A stretch of DNA of 64,000 nucleotides from Streptomyces sp. IMTB 2501 (GTDB lineage: Bacteria; Actinomycetota; Actinomycetes; Streptomycetales; Streptomycetaceae): assembly GCF_001953885.1 (NCBI RefSeq), contig NZ_MQUS01000018.1:115479-179478 (forward strand). The letters run 5' to 3'. A program made the position numbers and the translations under genes. Under the pieces are notes generated by a model. The model was not told the DNA's origin. It was given only the letters and a program-made list of their open reading frames with translations, and ran no database searches. This document shows, piece after piece, positions 52,895-61,639 of this stretch. Each line of letters begins with the position of its first letter. Position 1 is the first letter of the stretch.

Positions 52895-52916
52895 GAGCAG
52901 TGACGGTACGCTGCTC
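52895..52916 (-). terminator. Possible weak terminator of the IspD/IspE-NRPS operon
   Basis: GAGCAG and CTGCTC form a six-base-pair stem with a ten-base loop 36 bases beyond the stop of the last leftward gene. The stem is short, and the call rests on position. Confidence 0.3.
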
Positions 52917-52951
52917 GGTCTTGGAGCAGCCCCCTGGTTGGCGCGGGCGCT

Positions 52952-53878
52952 TCAGACAGGTGCCGGGCCAGCGACGGGACCGTGGGCCGTGCGTACCGAT
53001 GAGCAGGTCCCAGATTCCTGCAGAGCAGTAGCGAGGCGACTCGCACTGTGCTCGTTGGCTGTCAGAAAGGCACAGCTGGCGCCAGTGCCGCAAAGCACTC
53101 CGCCAAGGGCTCCCCTTTCCACACCCGCTTTGAGGGTGTCGACCAGGGACGGGCGTAGCTTCATGGCGGCGGGTTCCAGCTCGTTCTGCAGCGCCGCGCC
53201 GAGTGCCCACACATCGCCGTTCGCGAGAGCCTGTACCGCTGGCGCAGACGGTCTGGGCCGAGGCACGGGCCCGTCGGCCACTTCGAGCCCAGCTGTTGCT
53301 CGGAGGCGGTCATGTTCGGCGAACACCGCGGGAGTCGACAGCCCGGTATCCGACAGTGCAAAAGCCCAGTGGTACATGGCGCCGACCGGCAACGGTTCGA
53401 GTTTCTCGCCGCGTCCACGCCCCAGCGCCGCTCCGCCCAGCAGGCTGAAGGGTACGTCGCTGCCCAGTTCGGCCGCGAGCCGAAGGAGAAGCGGACGATC
53501 AGCGCCGGCGCCCCACAGCGCATTGCAGGCGACCAGTGCCCCCGCCCCGTCGGCACTCCCGCCGGCCATTCCTCCGCCGACCGGAATCCGCTTGAGAATG
53601 TGGATATGGACGTTGGGCTCGATCCCGTACTGCTTTGCAAGCAGCCGAGCCGCCTGGGCAGCCAAGTTGGAGTCATCCGTTGGCACACGATCGGCCTCAG
53701 GACCGGAGACGGTCACCCGGAGGCCCTCACTCGGGACGACAGTGATGTCGTCATAGCAGGACACCGCGAGGAAGACGGTGGCGAGCTCGTGAAACCCGTC
53801 GTCGCGTCGTCCGCCGACTGCCAGCTGAACATTGACCTTGCCCGGTGCCTTGACGGTCACTGATCGCTGATCAGGCAT
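52952..53878 (-). CDS. ispE: IspE homologue (CDP-methylerythritol kinase) as the last gene of an NRPS operon
   Basis: 308 residues of GHMP kinase. The N-terminal KAPGKVNVQLAVGGRRDDGFHEL contains the catalytic lysine. The ATP loop is IPVGGGMAGGSADGAGAL, and the catalytic aspartate is in LGSDVPFSLLGGAALGRGRG. The sequence is close to the standard actinobacterial IspE pattern throughout, so it is likely active on 4-diphosphocytidyl-2-C-methylerythritol or something very similar. The housekeeping gene normally lies beside rsmA, and here it instead overlaps an NRPS stop (ATG 53878 against TGA 53871-53873). It may feed a CDP-methylerythritol-type intermediate to the pathway or serve as a resistant duplicate. 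Both are inference. Confidence 0.9.
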   Translation of the reverse strand: MPDQRSVTVKAPGKVNVQLAVGGRRDDGFHELATVFLAVSCYDDITVVPSEGLRVTVSGPEADRVPTDDSNLAAQAARLLAKQYGIEPNVHIHILKRIPVGGGMAGGSADGAGALVACNALWGAGADRPLLLRLAAELGSDVPFSLLGGAALGRGRGEKLEPLPVGAMYHWAFALSDTGLSTPAVFAEHDRLRATAGLEVADGPVPRPRPSAPAVQALANGDVWALGAALQNELEPAAMKLRPSLVDTLKAGVERGALGGVLCGTGASCAFLTANEHSASRLATALQESGTCSSVRTAHGPVAGPAPV

Positions 53879-56800
53879 GCTCTGTCACCTCGTTCACCAG
53901 TGCGTCGAAAGCCGCGGCGATGTCAAGGACGGTGTTCCGTGGCACTGCCGTCGGGTCGTAAGTCAGTCGCAAGGTTGCCTCTCCCGCACGGTTTGGGCTG
54001 GGCCAGACCTCCGCTGCCAGCTCCGCGACGGCGCCACGGGCCGTGGGGCGGTGCAACTCGACCGCGCAGCCATCCAGTTCGAGGACGGGTCGTCTGTTGT
54101 CCTGAAGAGCGAACACGGTCTGGAACAGGGCCGACCGATCCCCTCGGCGGTGTCCAGAGAGCTGGGTGACTTCAGGGAGGGACAGTTCGGAGTGCGAAAG
54201 GACTTGCCGCAAGGTGTGCCCTGTGCGTGCGACGGCCTCTGCGACGGATCCCTGGGACCTCGACACTGGTACACAGACCGTGCCCGTCAGGCAACCTACG
54301 GCAACGGCGCTCAGCGCCGTGCCGCGGTGTGCGACGGGAATGCCGACGGCGAAGTCCTGGCTGGCGGTCACTCTGGCAACTGCCTCCGAGTACAGCGCGA
54401 GCATGACGGTGAAAAGGGTCACTCCCTGCCTGTCTGCAAGCCTGCCACAGGCCTCCACCGCCGGGCGCTGGATCAGTGTCTCGACCGGCTCCGGGCCGGC
54501 TGCGTCGGGCACACTGACGGCCGGGAAGTCGAGGGCTTGGACGTTTTGCAGAGCGCCCCTCCAAAACGCGCGGCAACTGTCTCCAACTCCGCCGCCGGCG
54601 GACTGATTGTGCTCCTGCCACAGGGCCGCGAAGGTTGGCGCCGGATGTGCGAAAACCGGTACCCTGCCTGCTCGGCGAGCACGGTAGGCGATCGTCAGGT
54701 CATCCATCAGCAAGGCTTCGGACCAGCCGTCAAAAGCCGTGTGATCGACGGAAATTCCCAGCCTGGTGATATTCGGACCTGGCAGGACAGCGACTCGCCA
54801 GACCTCTCCGGCCTCGATATCGAACGGGCGACGGAGCAGGTCCAGGAACCACTCGTTGTCCTTGTCCGGTTGCCCGCTTGCCGACCGGACCTGCACCTCC
54901 GGGGCCGGTGCTCCTGCCTCAATCTCGGCGACGGGCTGATCCAGAAATGTATACGCGCACCTGAGTGGTTCATGCCGCTGGTGCAGGTCGCGTAGAGCTG
55001 CCTGCAGTGCGGTGACGTCGATACTTCCCGAGATGTGCCAGTCCATGAGGCAGTTGCCGCTGGCCGGGTCCGGTGCGACCATCCCTTCCAGCCAGGCTTC
55101 GGCTTGAACAGGTACGAGAGGGACAGGCCCTGATGGCTTGACGGTCGACTCCGATGAGCCGGGGAGCTCTTCGGCCAACGCATTCTCGACGAGTGCGCAC
55201 GCCTGCTTCACGGAGGAGTGCTGGAGGAACAGGCCCACCGGAACGGCAGTCCCGAACAGGGCATGAATTCGGGCGCAGATTCGCACCGCTTCCAACGAGG
55301 TCCCGCCCATGGAGAACAGGGGATGATCATTCGACCGGAAGCGTTCGCCGAGTACTTCTGCGAAGATCTCGGATATCCCGCCTGCTGTCCCTTGACCTGG
55401 CATGGGCTCGCTCTTCGTCCAGGCTGTGGCAGGCAGCAAGTCCAGAAGCGCCTTCTGGTCGAGCTTGCCGTTCGCTGTCAATGGCGTCTGGTCAACGGCG
55501 ATGACATGCTGCGGCACCAAGTGGTGAGGCATGGTCTTCGTGAGCACATGTGGGAGGGCTTCCAGGCAAGTCCTTGGCTCGCCGACGACGAACGCGGCCA
55601 GGGCCCCGTACGAGCCGTCGGGAGCGGGCACAGGCAGCACATGACAGTTCTGCCCGCCGAGGGCGTTGCTGACAGCCTGCTCTACGAGTGCAGGTTCTAC
55701 GCGATGTCCCCGGATCTTCACCTGCCGGTCTGCGCGCCCGGCATAGTGCAGGTTCCCTGTCGTCGACCACCAGCCCAGATCGCCGGTGCGGTAGAGACGG
55801 TAGGAGACGCCGTCGATTCTCGCCTCAAGGAAGGCGTTGCTGGTGGCCTCGGGGTTGTTCGCGTAGCCGAGTGACAAACCACCTCCGCCCAGGTAGATTT
55901 CGCCGACCTCTCCGGGCTCGCATGGTGTGCCGTCCTTCAGCACCAGGACGTCGGTGTCGGCAACCGGCCTGCCTATGGGGACGTCGCCACCCTGTACGTC
56001 CTCGGCGGTGACCGCATGGGTGGTGGCGAAGACCGTGCTTTCGACGGGTCCGTAGCCGTTGATCAGGCGGATCTCGGGATAACGTGCCAGAAATGCTCGT
56101 GCGTGGGTGCTCGACATGCGTTCCCCGCCGGTCAGTACCAGGTGGATGCCGCGGAAGCAGTCCTTGGTTTCGTCCTCGTCGACGAGCAGGTTGAACAGTG
56201 AGCTGGTCAACCAGAGACTGTTGACGCCACGGCGCTCGACCAGAGTTCGGAGTGTGTCGGGCAGCAGGTAGGAGCTCTCGCACAGCACACTCGTGCCACC
56301 GTTGAGCAGAGCACCCCAGAGTTCCAGCGCGAAGGCGTCCCACGCAGCGGGCGCAGCAGCGGGTATCACGGTGTCTTGGCCGAACCATGTGCGCCCTTCC
56401 TGGGCGACTACCCGAGCCAGTGCCCGATGCGTGGAGATCGAGCCCTTCGGCTCCCCCGTGGTGCCCGAGGTGAAGAACACGCAGAACGGATGGTCGTCCG
56501 CCAGCTGTATGTATCTGGGTGTGGCAGCAGGGCCAGCCAGGGCCGTCGAGAGGGCATCCTCACGGAGGGCGAGCACGGCTCCTGCGCCGCAGACCGTTAG
56601 TGTGTCCGCCCAGGTGACGATTGCCGACGGCGCCAGCCGGGTGGTGAGGCGTGTGACGTGGTCCACGGGCCAGGCCGGGTCCAGGGCCGAGTAGGCGGCC
56701 CCTGCCTTGAGCACTCCGAGCATCGCTGCGACCAGTTCGATGCGGCGAGGCAGCGACAAGGCCACGAAGTCGCCTTGTCGCACGCCCAGATGGATGAGCT

Positions 56801-56975
56801 GGTCCGCCCAGGCGTCGGAGACGCGGTCGAGCTCTTCGTAGGTCACCTGACGGTGTGCGTCTATCAGGGCTGTCCTGTCGGGTGCCTGGGCAACCCGTCG
56901 GCGGAACAGGTCGGGCACCGACCTGACTGGTTCCCAGTCAGTGAGGTCCGGGCCGGAAGGGGCGAACTCAGCCAA
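53871..56975 (-). CDS. NRPS A-PCP-C with a C-terminal condensation domain
   Basis: 1034 residues. Adenylation: FTSGTTGEPKGS near 167, NGYGPVEST near 305, IRGHRVEPA near 422, TANGKLDQ near 503. Carrier: FSMGGTSLEA near 557. Condensation: SVDHTAFDGWS near 745, keeping the active histidine and aspartate-glycine although the first histidine of the usual pair is Asp. The binding-pocket residues read by eye are D-A-L-W-L-G-G-V-F-K, near known valine-type codes. The terminal condensation domain has no domain after it, so it may join the chain to a free amine or alcohol acceptor instead of a downstream carrier. TTG start at 56975 overlaps the preceding gene by eight bases. Confidence 0.9.
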   Translation of the reverse strand: MAEFAPSGPDLTDWEPVRSVPDLFRRRVAQAPDRTALIDAHRQVTYEELDRVSDAWADQLIHLGVRQGDFVALSLPRRIELVAAMLGVLKAGAAYSALDPAWPVDHVTRLTTRLAPSAIVTWADTLTVCGAGAVLALREDALSTALAGPAATPRYIQLADDHPFCVFFTSGTTGEPKGSISTHRALARVVAQEGRTWFGQDTVIPAAAPAAWDAFALELWGALLNGGTSVLCESSYLLPDTLRTLVERRGVNSLWLTSSLFNLLVDEDETKDCFRGIHLVLTGGERMSSTHARAFLARYPEIRLINGYGPVESTVFATTHAVTAEDVQGGDVPIGRPVADTDVLVLKDGTPCEPGEVGEIYLGGGGLSLGYANNPEATSNAFLEARIDGVSYRLYRTGDLGWWSTTGNLHYAGRADRQVKIRGHRVEPALVEQAVSNALGGQNCHVLPVPAPDGSYGALAAFVVGEPRTCLEALPHVLTKTMPHHLVPQHVIAVDQTPLTANGKLDQKALLDLLPATAWTKSEPMPGQGTAGGISEIFAEVLGERFRSNDHPLFSMGGTSLEAVRICARIHALFGTAVPVGLFLQHSSVKQACALVENALAEELPGSSESTVKPSGPVPLVPVQAEAWLEGMVAPDPASGNCLMDWHISGSIDVTALQAALRDLHQRHEPLRCAYTFLDQPVAEIEAGAPAPEVQVRSASGQPDKDNEWFLDLLRRPFDIEAGEVWRVAVLPGPNITRLGISVDHTAFDGWSEALLMDDLTIAYRARRAGRVPVFAHPAPTFAALWQEHNQSAGGGVGDSCRAFWRGALQNVQALDFPAVSVPDAAGPEPVETLIQRPAVEACGRLADRQGVTLFTVMLALYSEAVARVTASQDFAVGIPVAHRGTALSAVAVGCLTGTVCVPVSRSQGSVAEAVARTGHTLRQVLSHSELSLPEVTQLSGHRRGDRSALFQTVFALQDNRRPVLELDGCAVELHRPTARGAVAELAAEVWPSPNRAGEATLRLTYDPTAVPRNTVLDIAAAFDALVNEVTEHA

Positions 56976-58782
56976 GCCGGCTCACCGCCAGGCAGTAGTC
57001 GGCGAACGCGGGATGGTCGAAAATGAGTCGGACAGGGATGCGCTTCCCGGTCTCCTGACGGCATCGCATGGTCATCTGGGTGGCCTTGAGGGAGTCCCCG
57101 CCCAGGTCGAAGAAAGTGTCTTGCGGGGCCACCTCGGGCACATCGAGAACGACTTTCCACACGTTGAGGAGTCCTGCACGCACATCGGTCGAGGACGAGA
57201 GGGGACAGGGACCCTGTGCGGGGGACAGGGCGAGCAGGGCCTTGACGTCGGCCTTGCCCGTGACGGCCATGGGTATGCGGGGCACGACGGCCAGGACGGG
57301 CACCATATAGTCGGGGAGTAGAGAGGACAGCTGACGGCGTACCTGATCCAGCTCCGTGGTTGCGCTGGTAACCACCCATGCCATGAGCGTGCTGGAGGCC
57401 TGCGATTGCTGGAGGGCCACAGCCGTGTCCAGGACTCCCGAGCACTTCCGCAGCGCCGCTTCCACTTCCGCCAGTTCCACCCGGTACCCGCGGACTTTCA
57501 CCTGGTCGTCAGCGCGCCCCAGAAGGTCCAGCATTCCTTGGGAGTTCCGGCGCGCCAGGTCGCCCGTCCTGTAGATCCGGACGGCCTGCGTGCGCCCGGG
57601 CAGGTTTAGCTGGGTGAAGCGTGCCTCCTCAGCGGGTCCAGGGCGGACGTACCCACGGGCCAGTTGGGGCCCTGACACACATATCTCGCCAGAAGCCCCG
57701 TCCGGAACCGGCTGGAGGGCGCTGTCGAGAAGCAGCACCTCTGTGCCCGGCCATGGTCGACCGATCACTGGTGATTCGCTGTCGGACAGCGCGGCGCCCA
57801 TCACGTCGACCGTGCATTCAGTGGGCCCGTACAGGTTGTACACGGCCGTCTGGCTCAGAGCCCGCAGCGTGGACCACGTTCGGGCATCGACGGGCTCACC
57901 GCCGAGTACCAGGCATCGCAGGCGGCCGACGGCCTCCAGGTGACCGGCGATCAACAGTGCTCTGACCTGTGTGGGAGTAGCGTCCAGGGCTTCAATGTCA
58001 TGCCGGTCGAGAAAGGCTGCGAGCCGGTCAGGATCGCGTCGAGTGTCCTCGTCCAGGACGTACAACGTGCGCCCGTAGGAGAGATGGGCGAATTCCGAGA
58101 AGAACGCGTCGGTCGTTGCCGGATTGTTGAGCGCTACCCGACCTTGGAATGACCTCAGCGGCGCGTACAAGTGGTTCTCGTGTGCCTGCGCCATGGCTGT
58201 CAGGCTGCCGTGCTCCACCCTTACCCCTTTGGGGCGCCCAGTCGTGCCAGAGGTGAAGAGCACGTACGCCAGACGTGAGGAATCCGGCTGTGGCAGAAGG
58301 CCTGTTGTGCCTGCCACGTCACCGGGGGAAGTGACAGTCTGCAGAGTATTGCCGTCAAGACCGACTTCAATGATGGTCCTGCCCAGGGACTCTGCCAGCG
58401 GTCTCAGATGTGCAGTGGTGAGGACTGCGAATATCTCGCTGTCCTCGACCATGTGGAGGAGGCGGTCGAGCGGCGCACGAGGGTCAAGTGGCACGTAGGC
58501 GCCACCGGCTCGCCAGATGCCCAGCAGGCAAGTGAGGAGTTCGGCGCTGCGGGGGAGAAGCACCGCTACGGGCATCTCCGGGCGCACTCCTGCGGCGAGC
58601 AGTGTATGTGCGAGAGCATGCGAGCCCTCATCCAGTTCCGCATAGGTGAATTCCGTGCCTCCGCCGACCACGGCCGGACGGCCGGGATGACGGTGCGCGA
58701 TGCCGACGAAGCCTTCGTGGAGCAGCTGGTGACTGCCCCCGGCGTCCGGAACCTGCTTCATCCTGTCCTCGTTCCGTTCCAT
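56968..58782 (-). CDS. NRPS A-PCP protein
   Basis: About 604 residues. Adenylation: FTSGTTGRPKGVR near 177, NLYGPTECT near 317, VRGYRVELAE near 434, VTGKADVKA near 507. Carrier: FFDLGGDSLKAT near 562. The binding-pocket code by eye is D-A-S-D-V-G-L-V-D-K; aspartates at the third-last and fourth variable positions suggest a polar or basic amino acid (codes for Gln/Glu and Arg share D-x-x-D...D), without certainty. ATG 58782 overlaps the SDR stop as TGATG, which is why I prefer it to an earlier codon at 58815. It has no condensation domain; the free-standing one in the operon probably serves it. Confidence 0.9.
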   Translation of the reverse strand: MERNEDRMKQVPDAGGSHQLLHEGFVGIAHRHPGRPAVVGGGTEFTYAELDEGSHALAHTLLAAGVRPEMPVAVLLPRSAELLTCLLGIWRAGGAYVPLDPRAPLDRLLHMVEDSEIFAVLTTAHLRPLAESLGRTIIEVGLDGNTLQTVTSPGDVAGTTGLLPQPDSSRLAYVLFTSGTTGRPKGVRVEHGSLTAMAQAHENHLYAPLRSFQGRVALNNPATTDAFFSEFAHLSYGRTLYVLDEDTRRDPDRLAAFLDRHDIEALDATPTQVRALLIAGHLEAVGRLRCLVLGGEPVDARTWSTLRALSQTAVYNLYGPTECTVDVMGAALSDSESPVIGRPWPGTEVLLLDSALQPVPDGASGEICVSGPQLARGYVRPGPAEEARFTQLNLPGRTQAVRIYRTGDLARRNSQGMLDLLGRADDQVKVRGYRVELAEVEAALRKCSGVLDTAVALQQSQASSTLMAWVVTSATTELDQVRRQLSSLLPDYMVPVLAVVPRIPMAVTGKADVKALLALSPAQGPCPLSSSTDVRAGLLNVWKVVLDVPEVAPQDTFFDLGGDSLKATQMTMRCRQETGKRIPVRLIFDHPAFADYCLAVSRLG

Positions 58783-59501
58783 CAGTTCTCTGAGGCCGCG
58801 CTGCGCATGCTCCACAGCAGGGTCCGCATGGTCCTTGGTTGTGCAAGCGCGTAGACGATGGCCTCGGCGACGTCATGGGGGCGCATCATGTCCTGGAGCT
58901 GAGGCATCCCGGGGTGTCTTCCCTGGCCCATGGCGAACTCGGTAGCCGTGGCGCCCGGGCACATTGCGGTCACACGTATCCCGGCCTGGCGGAGTTCGCG
59001 GTCCATGGAGCCCGCCAGCCCGATCAGGGCGTGCTTCGTGGCCGCGTAGACGGCCTCTTCAGCCTTGCCACGTAGGCCGGCGACGGAACTCACCAGAACG
59101 ATGTCTCCGCCTTGCGCGAGCATCAGTGGCACAGCGGAGCGCACGCACCAAATGGTCCCGGTGACGTTGGTGTCGATGAGCTCTCGAACCTGAGCGTCAT
59201 TCAGGTCCAGGATGCCTCCGTAGGCGCCGACGCCTGCGTTGGCGACCAGGCAGTCCACCCGTCCGAAGGTTTCTACGGCCAGAGCGAACAGGTTGCCCAC
59301 CTGCTCCATGGACCGGATGTCCACTTCAGCCCAGGCCACTCGTGAGCTGCACAGACCGTTGGCGATTTCCTTAAGCCGGTCACCTCGCCGCGCTCCCAGC
59401 ACCACCTTCGCGCCCTGGGCGTACAACGCTCGGGCTGTGGCTTCACCGATCCCAGAGCTTGCGCCGGTGATGACGACCACCTTGTCCTGGAATTCGGTCA
59501 C
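58782..59501 (-). CDS. Short-chain dehydrogenase/reductase
   Basis: 239 residues of classical SDR. The cofactor motif is VVVITGASSGIGEATA (TGxxxGIG near residues 11-18), followed by NAGVGAYGG, the catalytic serine in VLVSSVAGLRG and the Tyr-x-x-x-Lys in VYAATKHALIG. The arginine in GARRGDR after strand 2 suggests NADP(H). GTG 59501 overlaps the IspD stop. The IspD-SDR pairing resembles two-gene CDP-ribitol systems (cytidylyltransferase plus reductase), so it may reduce a keto-sugar phosphate or its CDP derivative. It could equally act on a carrier-bound or released peptide intermediate. Confidence 0.85.
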   Translation of the reverse strand: MTEFQDKVVVITGASSGIGEATARALYAQGAKVVLGARRGDRLKEIANGLCSSRVAWAEVDIRSMEQVGNLFALAVETFGRVDCLVANAGVGAYGGILDLNDAQVRELIDTNVTGTIWCVRSAVPLMLAQGGDIVLVSSVAGLRGKAEEAVYAATKHALIGLAGSMDRELRQAGIRVTAMCPGATATEFAMGQGRHPGMPQLQDMMRPHDVAEAIVYALAQPRTMRTLLWSMRSAASEN

Positions 59502-60280
59502 CGAGCCTCCAGCGGCCTCTGAGCGAGCGTGGCGGTGTGCGTGTGGACTGCCTCGGCGAGCACCAGGTCGTGCTGGTAGGTGATTTTGAAGTTGGCGGGG
59601 TCGCCGGGGGCGCTGAGCACGCGCCCGCCGCATGCGTGCACGAGACCGGCCTCGTCGGTCCAGGTGCTTCCGGTCGCCGCTGCTGACCGGTAGATGTCTG
59701 CCAGGCAGGAACGGTGGAAGACCTGAGGAGTCTGCGCAGCCCGGAGCGGATGTCTGTCGACAGGTTCGGCCAGCAGGGGACCGTCGGCAGCCATATGGAT
59801 GCTATCCGCAAGGGGGATGACAGGGACTATTCCGCAGGGCTGCAGATGAGCCTCAGCGCCGACGGCAGCACGCACATGTGCCAGCAGGCTGTCCACCGTC
59901 CCCGGGCGTGTGAAGGGCCGCGCGGCGTCTGTCACAGCCGCCCAGTTCGCCTCGGGAGGAAGGGCGGACAGGCCGGCGCGAGCGCTCGCCTGCCGGGTGG
60001 TGCCTCCTGCGACGACACGGATAGGCAGGGTCGGCTCGCTGCGGCGGACCAGCTCCTCGACGTCACTGAGCGTGTCCTCCGGGGCGGTGATCACCACTGA
60101 GGACACCTGTTCGTTGGCGGTCACCGCCTCCAGGACGTGTATCAGCATGGGCTTGCCCGCGAGGCTGACAAGGGCTTTCGGGCCGAGGCCGAGCCGCTCA
60201 CCGCTCCCGGCGGCGAGGATCACGACGCCTGTGTTCCAAGTGTCCTCAAGGGAGTATGGGTGGTGCTGGTGCAGTGTCAC
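59498..60280 (-). CDS. ispD: IspD-family cytidylyltransferase in an NRPS operon
   Basis: 260 residues. The nucleotidyltransferase signature AAGSGERLGLGPKALVSLAG is present with its conserved Arg and Lys. It also has VVAGGTTRQASARAGL, VTDAARPF (the Asp-Ala-Ala-Arg-Pro motif), AAQTPQVFH, and PANFKITYQHDLVLAEA (the Lys-x-Thr near the C-terminus). These are the family marks for CTP transfer onto 2-C-methylerythritol 4-phosphate; TarI-type ribitol-phosphate enzymes share them. It is more divergent from typical Streptomyces IspD than the ispE copy is from IspE. GTG 60280 has GGGGA upstream. The substrate could be methylerythritol phosphate or another polyol phosphate. Confidence 0.85.
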   Translation of the reverse strand: MTLHQHHPYSLEDTWNTGVVILAAGSGERLGLGPKALVSLAGKPMLIHVLEAVTANEQVSSVVITAPEDTLSDVEELVRRSEPTLPIRVVAGGTTRQASARAGLSALPPEANWAAVTDAARPFTRPGTVDSLLAHVRAAVGAEAHLQPCGIVPVIPLADSIHMAADGPLLAEPVDRHPLRAAQTPQVFHRSCLADIYRSAAATGSTWTDEAGLVHACGGRVLSAPGDPANFKITYQHDLVLAEAVHTHTATLAQRPLEAR

Positions 60281-60325
60281 TTGATGTCCCCGTTACTGGT
60301 GATGTGAAGTGTTTCGACAGGGCCG

Positions 60326-61639
60326 TCAACCCGTGAGATGGCCTGCCACCCGGGCCATGAGTTCGGAGACCAGGTCGGGCTCGAACTTTCCTGTGGAATA
60401 GCCGGCTGTCAGCACCATGTGCTCCCGGCCATCCTCGAGATCGACACTGATCCAGGGGATGTCTTGCAGGGCACTGGATTGTGGCGGCCAGAACAGAGAG
60501 GCGTTGAGGCCAGGGAGGGAAGGGAGGACCGGACTCGCCTGGACGTTCAGATGAATGTAGGGCCGGTCTGGGCGACGGTTGCGGAGCTGTGGCGCGAAAT
60601 GATCGAGGAGGACCTCGAACGGCATCATTTGGTGCTCCAAGGCGTCGACCATAGCCGCACGGGTGATGGCGGCGATCTGATACAGATCAGCCCCGAGGGG
60701 AGTGTCAGCGCGCAGCAGTGTGCGGTTGTTGAGGTAGCCGATCATGCCCTGCGTCGCATCGGTGAAGCGACGCGATGACGGGTGGAGCACACCACCCTCG
60801 GTCTGACCTGTCATGTCCCGCAACGCGGCGAGCACCGCGGCTGCAGCGAACGCCGGGAGCGACAAGTAGCCGCCAGAGAACCGACGCCGACGCGCGTGAA
60901 CGACGTCAGCAGGAAGCGACTGCCGCCACAAAGCGCCGGAACCTTCGACATCTCGCACGGGAATCCGGGTGGGAGGGAAGGGACCGAATCCGTCCCAGAC
61001 GCTCTTCCAGTGAACCAAAGCGTCCCCGGCCTCAGGGCTCTGCAACCAGTCACATTCAAAAGCGCTGAATTCCCCGAAGTCCGAGCCCCCACCGTCGTCG
61101 GCCAGATCTGCGGTCGATCCACAGGCCAACTGCTGGTAGAATCGACCGAATTCACCCAGAAACACCTGGATCGACTCGCCGTCGAAGACCATATGGTCCA
61201 CTGCGACGGTCAGGACGTAATCCTCCTCGTAACGCAGGAGGGATCCCCGAAAAAGTGGGAACTCATCGGGGGCGAAAGGTTCCTGCACCTTCCGGAAGGC
61301 CGCATCCTCGGCCCGCTGCCGTGCCGGCTGCGGGATGCCTCGCAGATCAACCCGTGTCAGGTTCCAATGAACCTGATCGGTTGGGAGTAACAAGCCGCTG
61401 CCCGACGGCTCGTAGTCAGGGAACGTTGTGCGTAGTGCCGTGTGCCGTCGTGCGACATGGGTGAGGACCTCTTCCAAGAGATCGGGGTTCACCTCGCCCT
61501 GTAGACGCAATCCGAACGAGCACGGCGGCTTTCGCCACCGCTCCGCACCTCGTGCCAATGCCAGACGCCCAGCCTGATTTCGGGTTACGGGCACCGTGCG
61601 GGTGCCGGCAGGTAAGTGCCGCGGGATAGAAGTCTTCAC
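60326..61639 (-). CDS. Free-standing NRPS condensation domain, with a TTA codon
   Basis: 437 residues with a single condensation fold. It has VTRNQAGRLALARG at the start, HVARRHTALRTTFPDYE, the active-site motif VDHMVFDGES (His-x-x-x-Asp-Gly, first His replaced by Asp), and YIHLNVQASP and GYLNNRTLLRAD in the second half. It likely couples carrier-bound residues between the two NRPS proteins or acylates the first one. GTG 61639 overlaps the upstream stop. A TTA leucine codon at 61388-61390 implies bldA-dependent expression. There is a 45-base gap before the IspD-like gene. Confidence 0.85.
   Translation of the reverse strand: MKTSIPRHLPAGTRTVPVTRNQAGRLALARGAERWRKPPCSFGLRLQGEVNPDLLEEVLTHVARRHTALRTTFPDYEPSGSGLLLPTDQVHWNLTRVDLRGIPQPARQRAEDAAFRKVQEPFAPDEFPLFRGSLLRYEEDYVLTVAVDHMVFDGESIQVFLGEFGRFYQQLACGSTADLADDGGGSDFGEFSAFECDWLQSPEAGDALVHWKSVWDGFGPFPPTRIPVRDVEGSGALWRQSLPADVVHARRRRFSGGYLSLPAFAAAAVLAALRDMTGQTEGGVLHPSSRRFTDATQGMIGYLNNRTLLRADTPLGADLYQIAAITRAAMVDALEHQMMPFEVLLDHFAPQLRNRRPDRPYIHLNVQASPVLPSLPGLNASLFWPPQSSALQDIPWISVDLEDGREHMVLTAGYSTGKFEPDLVSELMARVAGHLTG

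Larger units (their letters stand above)
52084..52951. other. IS-derived boundary between two biosynthetic loci, mostly uninterpretable
   Basis: This 868-base interval separates convergent operons. The first part (to about 52345) is the left piece of an IS element, described separately. From 52346 to 52951 I see no gene, tRNA or recognisable transposase segment, and the base composition is less biased than in the genes. A GAGCAG (52895-52900)/CTGCTC (52911-52916) inverted repeat lies 36 bases downstream of the ispE-like stop and could help terminate that leftward operon. Confidence 0.5.

Noticed and set aside
52346..52951. Short forward frames in the interval before ispE
   Set aside because: No ribosome sites, no family resemblance and composition unlike real genes of this genome; treated as IS-related debris.
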